A stretch of DNA of 44,513 nt. Source: a virus. Every line of letters begins with the position of its first letter. Positions within the stretch are counted from its first letter, which is position 1. Positions 41,204 through 44,513 of the stretch are shown one piece after another. The stretch spans positions 1 to 44,513 of the IMG/VR virus record IMGVR_UViG_3300009161_000083; one strand, written 5' to 3'. The position numbers were made by a program, and so were the translations under genes. A model generated the notes under the pieces. It worked only from the letters and a program-made list of their open reading frames with translations. It had not been told where the DNA came from and ran no database searches.

Positions 41204-42130
41204 ATGCCTGAGTTTACAGGGTACAACCCAAGAGCAGAAGAACGTGCCAAACTAATCCAGCAATGCTTGGATTTTGATATCATGTCCTTATCTGCTGCAC
41301 CCAATTTACCACCCACCCGTGGCATAAAAGATTTAATGCGACGTGATGACCAAGGACGCATGAGTAGTTGTACTGGCTTTGGAATGACCAACGCCGCCGA
41401 AGTAACAGGGTATCTTCAAACCGGCATATGGAAGCAGTACAACCCACTGTGGTCATATCGACGTGGCCAAGAAGTCAGCAACATCCGTGGAGACAACGGT
41501 GCCACCATTCACGGAGTAGTTGAAGCTGCCAAGAAGAAAGGATTACTCCCAGAAGATACCAATGATGATGGGAAACCTGAATACCCATACGTAGTGCAGT
41601 ACAGGTTCCAGTTCCCCCAAGAATGCTACACCACAGCAGCCAAGTTCAAAATTGGATACTCACTCAACCTAAATGGGTTCGATGCCATCCTGCGATTTCT
41701 ACAGTCCAACCAAGGTGCTGTAGTTGTGGGTGGTGCATGGGGTAACTGGCACCCCAACTCAGCAGGCATCTGTGACAGGTTCATTGGTGGTGGCGGTAAT
41801 CACTGCCGTGCCTACATCGACTGGATCACCATCAACGACAAAGTCTACTTGGTGGAAATCAACAGCCACTACAAGCAGTACGGTGTCAACGGGTACGCCT
41901 ACCACACTAAAACATTCGTAGATGGCCAAGCCAAGCACAAGAACACCGCCACCATTGGTGTATCAGATTTGTCAGGCCCAGCACCACGAGTGATTGATTG
42001 GGCTAAAGAACTGGCATTTGTGTCTACACTATCCATCCCATCATCTGGGTCACCCAAACTATACAATCCCGATGAAGGCCCCACAATCCCCACATCACCT
42101 GACCACTCAACCAGTGAGGGCATAGCATGA
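41204..42130 (+). CDS. Papain-like (C1-type) cysteine peptidase
   Basis: This 308-residue protein carries the papain triad in order: DQGRMSSCTGFGMTNAAEV with the oxyanion Gln and nucleophile Cys, GGGNHCRAYIDW with His, and VYLVEINSHYKQYGVNGYAY with Asn at the usual N-S-W-G position (here N-S-H). There is no signal peptide or pro-domain. A TAGGAGA ribosome site lies before the ATG. Position after a holin-like gene suggests it is a lytic or entry peptidase, but a different role, such as processing, is possible. A 13-mer copy lies inside at 41542. Confidence 0.75.
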   Translation: MPEFTGYNPRAEERAKLIQQCLDFDIMSLSAAPNLPPTRGIKDLMRRDDQGRMSSCTGFGMTNAAEVTGYLQTGIWKQYNPLWSYRRGQEVSNIRGDNGATIHGVVEAAKKKGLLPEDTNDDGKPEYPYVVQYRFQFPQECYTTAAKFKIGYSLNLNGFDAILRFLQSNQGAVVVGGAWGNWHPNSAGICDRFIGGGGNHCRAYIDWITINDKVYLVEINSHYKQYGVNGYAYHTKTFVDGQAKHKNTATIGVSDLSGPAPRVIDWAKELAFVSTLSIPSSGSPKLYNPDEGPTIPTSPDHSTSEGIA

Positions 42131-43161
42131 ACCCCAACATCCCAACGCTACTGTGCCTTTTGGTGCTGTGTACCCCTGTGAGTGCCGTAGATGCTCTCAG
42201 TGAGGCTCGCACGCTTTACTTATCATTATTACTCTCAGAACCTGATGAAGCCGTAGAAGCGATTATAGAGCCGCCTACAACTGTCACTCCAGAAGGGGCC
42301 AACATACAGTTTAGCCGTACTGCGGAGTCTGTGCTATCTGGAGAGACTGAACAACGATGGTTGGTGTCAGAGCCATGGTGTGCCAATTGCCCTGCTGCCA
42401 AAGCTAAATTTCTTGCATCTGGTGGGCAATTGAGTCATATCATCACCATCAAGGAGTCTCGCAGCAGGCACAACAAAATTGTCAACAGCGTGCCTTACGA
42501 ATACTCCCAAAAAACCTACTCGGGGGGCATCAATCCAGCAGTATACCGCAGTGTATCCAAGATGAGCATAGCATTGGATGGGAATACCCAACCATCTCAC
42601 ACCACTATTTTGAGTCATCTGCGAAACGCTGGCCCTCACAAAAGCAAACGCTGGCAATCATGGTACTTGGACAATTGGAAAGTCCAGCAGTTGTATGCAC
42701 TGCATGACGATGACCATCAAGACAACGTCTCTTATGAAGATCCAGCACCCGCTCTAATGGTGGCCGATGTTGCCCAACCACCGTCAACGGCAGTAGTGCT
42801 ATATTCACTCTCAGAACTGTTCAAGGAGTCAACTTCTGATACTGGAACACTGATGAGCAGTTGGTTTGAGTACGATCTGGATGCACCAGACATATTACCA
42901 GCCATCGTATTGGCCATTATGAAAGACAAGGTGTACACCAATGATAAAATTGGCGTTACTCTCACATGGCCCGGACAACAAACATTCAGCATCCGTGATC
43001 AGTCCATAACACTCAGTCCACCCATCCAAATATCTGCCAGTAAGTATGGAGTTAAAGCCAAAGCGTCCATCAGCGAAATAAAGTTCAATGATGACTTCAC
43101 CAGTGTTACAATTATAACACCAGAATCATTGGTCCCCAACATTACTGTCAATTTCAAATAG
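42127..43161 (+). CDS. Exported thioredoxin-like protein
   Basis: This 344-residue protein has a signal peptide (MNPNIPTLLCLLVLCTPVSA) and a thioredoxin-type motif in WLVSEPWCANCPAAKAKFLA (C-x2-C with the preceding W). The section TITIKESRSRHN-like and VPYEYSQKTYSGGI follow. The C-terminal 110 residues (LDAPDILPAIVLAIMKDKVY and onward) form a separate beta-rich domain. It is coupled to the peptidase gene by ATGA. A secreted redox or disulfide-handling role is inferred; no family fit is known. It contains two motif copies (42228, 42803). Confidence 0.6.
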   Translation: MNPNIPTLLCLLVLCTPVSAVDALSEARTLYLSLLLSEPDEAVEAIIEPPTTVTPEGANIQFSRTAESVLSGETEQRWLVSEPWCANCPAAKAKFLASGGQLSHIITIKESRSRHNKIVNSVPYEYSQKTYSGGINPAVYRSVSKMSIALDGNTQPSHTTILSHLRNAGPHKSKRWQSWYLDNWKVQQLYALHDDDHQDNVSYEDPAPALMVADVAQPPSTAVVLYSLSELFKESTSDTGTLMSSWFEYDLDAPDILPAIVLAIMKDKVYTNDKIGVTLTWPGQQTFSIRDQSITLSPPIQISASKYGVKAKASISEIKFNDDFTSVTIITPESLVPNITVNFK

Positions 43162-43168
43162 GCATGAC

Positions 43169-43504
43169 ATGACCCTCACACAAATAATGACATCAGAGCA
43201 GTTGACAGTCCTACAGAATAAGATGCTGGATCACTTCCAACTGCCGCAAATCACGCTATCCAGCACTGGCAAACGGTGTCGCCCTGTCCATAATCGTAAA
43301 GCCATCCAAGCCATAGAAGTTGCTGATCAGTTTGTGCAGCTAAACAGCCTACACCCAACAGATGGTAAACCACAATCACTACAACAGATGACCGATGAAA
43401 TCCGGTACAACATGGGCTTCACCATGGTTGCTTGGTTCTTTGCCCGGATATTCATCAGTTCCATCGTCAAATGGTTATGGGCAAACTATTCTAAACCCAT
43501 TTGA
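43169..43504 (+). CDS. Small membrane protein of unknown function
   Basis: This 111-residue protein is mostly soluble and helical, with a C-terminal hydrophobic segment (MGFTMVAWFFARIFISSIVK, then WLWANY). The first ATG follows the previous gene by 7 bases. It closes the rightward block; its TGA lies inside the tRNA-like element that follows on the other strand. Function unknown. Confidence 0.5.
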   Translation: MTLTQIMTSEQLTVLQNKMLDHFQLPQITLSSTGKRCRPVHNRKAIQAIEVADQFVQLNSLHPTDGKPQSLQQMTDEIRYNMGFTMVAWFFARIFISSIVKWLWANYSKPI

Positions 43505-43568
43505 TCGGGAGGGATTCGAACCCTCCAAGCCCTATCACCACCCCTTACGATGGCTACCACTCCGATCA
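43502..43568 (-). tRNA. Degenerate tRNA-like element
   Basis: On the minus strand, a 7-bp acceptor stem (TGATCGG with CCGATCA) and a perfect T-arm (GAGGG, loop TTCGAAT, CCCTC) are present, and a D-loop-like AGTGGTAGCC follows the acceptor. The 5' strand of the D stem is missing and no standard 7-base anticodon loop can be drawn, so total length is 67. It looks like a decayed tRNA or a tRNA mimic. It overlaps the stop of the gene at 43169. Confidence 0.45.
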
Positions 43569-43617
43569 ACACAAGCGTTTATACACGGCCTGCAAGTGAT
43601 GTCTTAAATCATCCAGA

Positions 43618-43746
43618 TCATTCGTATCTCCTTAGTTTGTCGTCGTCATCATCCAGCAGGCAGTGGTAGCAGTCGTATCGCAGAGCCAGCAACTGGTAGA
43701 CCATGAACAGCACCACCGAAATAAATCCTAAAATCATCCACAGCAT
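43618..43746 (-). CDS. Small membrane protein (42 residues)
   Basis: The frame reads MLWMILGFISVVLFMVYQLL and then ALRYDCYHCLLDDDDDKLRR with YE at the end: one transmembrane segment, then a short acidic tail with two Cys (C-x3-C-like spacing) and DDDDDK. An AAGGAG ribosome site lies 8 bases upstream of the ATG. Its start overlaps the Gly-rich gene's end. Likely real because of the ribosome site and operon overlap. Function unknown; a lysis-related or membrane role is possible. Confidence 0.6.
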   Translation of the reverse strand: MLWMILGFISVVLFMVYQLLALRYDCYHCLLDDDDDKLRRYE

Positions 43747-43952
43747 TTTGCCTGCTCCTTAGTTGTATCACCCCAGCTACTGCCATTGCCACTGCCCCAG
43801 CCACAGCCACTACCACTGCCCCAGTCACTGCCCCAGCCACTGCCATCGACCCAGCCACGGCCACACCCACTGCCCCGGTCACTGCCATAGCCACGGCCAT
43901 CACCCCAGCCACTGCCACTGCCCCAGCCAGTGCCACTGTTCACGCCGTCCAT
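43734..43952 (-). CDS. Gly/Ser/Trp-rich repeat protein
   Basis: This 72-residue protein is built of GSG/GWG units: MDGVNSGTGWGSGSGWGDGR and onward, ending GDTTKEQAKCCG. The ATG overlaps the stop of the DUF6948-type gene by 13 bases, and its stop overlaps the start of the 42-residue gene by 13 bases, so operon logic supports it. At DNA level it is an imperfect hexanucleotide tract. From memory, similar Gly-rich repeat proteins sit beside DUF6948 genes in other phages. Function unknown; a competing frame on the same strand reads as Ala/Val-rich. Confidence 0.55.
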   Translation of the reverse strand: MDGVNSGTGWGSGSGWGDGRGYGSDRGSGCGRGWVDGSGWGSDWGSGSGCGWGSGNGSSWGDTTKEQAKCCG

Positions 43953-44224
43953 ACAGGCACTCCTTCGATGCTGATTTTTGCCGCCTCCGTGCAGTCTAGG
44001 ATCTCGATAGCCTCAAGCAGCAGCACCCGATCCACAGCCACAGGAAATTTGCACTCCGATGGCAATTTCGTGCCACTCATGGCCATCTCGGAGAGACTTG
44101 CAGCACCTGCCCAGTACCACAGCCGCCGAGCGTTCGTCAGTACCACCTCGCGGCCATTTCGGCTTTCAAGATAACCAGCGAAAACACCCGCTGAAAACGT
44201 CCGCACGATCACATAATTGGTCAT
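43940..44224 (-). CDS. DUF6948-type phage protein
   Basis: This 94-residue protein begins MTNYVIVRTFSAGVFAGYLE and continues SRNGREVVLTNARRLWYWAG with AASLSEMAMSGTK, CKFPVAVDRVLLLEAIEILD and a closing SIEGVPVWTA. This is the pattern of a small phage protein I know as DUF6948, of unknown function. The ATG at 44224 follows an AAAGGTG ribosome site. The frame remains open upstream through the Gly-rich tract, but the ATG start is clearly better. Confidence 0.75.
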   Translation of the reverse strand: MTNYVIVRTFSAGVFAGYLESRNGREVVLTNARRLWYWAGAASLSEMAMSGTKLPSECKFPVAVDRVLLLEAIEILDCTEAAKISIEGVPVWTA

Positions 44225-44252
44225 CTTAAAACACCTTTCGAGAAGAAAAAAA

Positions 44253-44513
44253 TTAACCGTTACCACTGCCATTGCCACGGTTCTGCCCCAGCCACTGCCA
44301 TCACCACGGCAACTGCTACTGCCATAGCCGCTGCAACGGCCACTGCCACTGCACCAGCCCCAGCCACTGCCATAGCCACTGCCATCGCCACTGCCATCGC
44401 CACTGCCATCGCCACTGCCATCGCCACTGCCATCGCCACTGCCATCGCCACTGCCATCGCCACTCCCATCGCCACTGCCATCGCCACTCCCACTGCCACT
44501 CCCGATGCTACTC
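44253..44513 (-). pseudogene. Partial Gly/Ser/Asp-rich repeat gene with an apparent frameshift
   Basis: From the window edge the frame reads [12 protein letters not shown], then repeated SGDG units, then [10 protein letters not shown] and onward. This frame runs without a stop into the DUF6948 gene. A frame change of one base near 44284 gives an ending NRGNGSGNG and TAA at 44253-44255, the natural end. The start lies outside the window. A frameshift, either real or from assembly of the repeat, is likely. Confidence 0.5.
44375..44482. repeat. 12-bp tandem repeat tract
   Basis: Seven perfect consecutive copies of GCCACTGCCATC (44375-44458) are followed by a one-base variant and one more copy to 44482. 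The unit length is a multiple of three, so copy-number change keeps frame. The window ends within related sequence, suggesting an assembly break. Confidence 0.9.

Noticed and set aside
43624-43640. DDDDDK sequence in the 42-residue protein as an enterokinase-type cleavage site
   Set aside because: Short acidic runs are common and no matching protease context exists in a phage.
43649-43936. Ala/Val-rich minus-strand frame through the hexanucleotide tract
   Set aside because: The Gly/Ser/Trp-rich frame at 43734-43952 has start and stop overlaps with neighbouring genes; the Ala/Val frame is a shadow of the same repeat.
1-44513. Prophage with integrase or attachment site
   Set aside because: No integrase, excisionase or repressor-type lysogeny module is visible; the tRNA-like element alone is not enough.

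Overview
The window is one segment of a tailed double-stranded DNA phage genome, most likely a siphovirus. No integrase, excisionase or lysogeny repressor is visible. The structural module has the HK97-type order: TerL, portal, ClpP-like protease, major capsid protein, connectors, tail tube, a frameshifted tail chaperone pair and a tape measure. The replication module encodes a family A DNA polymerase, a DnaG-type primase, an ATPase, a Sak4-like recombinase ATPase and nucleases. The host cannot be read directly. From memory only, the very Cys-rich tail-region proteins, Gly-Thr tracts and Cys-motif glycosyltransferase resemble proteins I associate with planctomycete genomes, so a planctomycete-type host is a low-confidence inference.

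Layout. 1-623: small terminase candidate (+). 626-1443: three leftward small genes (DNA-binding/regulatory type). 1444-1834: their control region, with paired operator-like repeats. 1835-2251: leftward DUF559/Vsr-like nuclease. 2418-6361: rightward module of small virion-type proteins and fibre/adhesin-like proteins, with codon use unlike the flanks up to about 5.93 kb. 6382-13325: TerL split by an intein in its Walker A motif, portal, protease and major capsid protein. 13438-20181: capsid accessory protein, connectors, tail tube, chaperones with a -1 slippery site, and a tape measure with four 120-bp repeats. 20212-22985: unknown tail-region proteins, one with 28 cysteines. 22982-31128: a nine-gene sugar/glycan cassette (four glycosyltransferase-like proteins, C-methyltransferase, GDP-mannose-dehydratase-like SDR, GNAT, cupin, DegT aminotransferase). 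31214-40291: replication and recombination. 40321-43504: a lysis-like block with a small holin-like protein, a papain-like peptidase and an exported thioredoxin-like protein. 43502-44513: a tRNA-like element and a leftward block with a DUF6948-type gene and Gly/Ser-rich repeat proteins that runs off the window.

Most rightward genes are tightly packed with ATGA or TAATG overlaps, so translational coupling is the rule. The few recognisable transcription signals are at block boundaries: sigma70-like promoters before the small terminase, the leftward operon, capsid and ParB-like genes, and intrinsic terminators after the capsid gene, before the connector, inside the chaperone extension and before polA.

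The most unexpected structure is a dispersed 13-base motif, ATTACYYYCAGAA. It has 13 exact copies (12 on the + strand) plus several near copies. Many copies sit directly after a stop codon and just before the next start; others lie inside genes in different reading frames. Its function is unknown to me.
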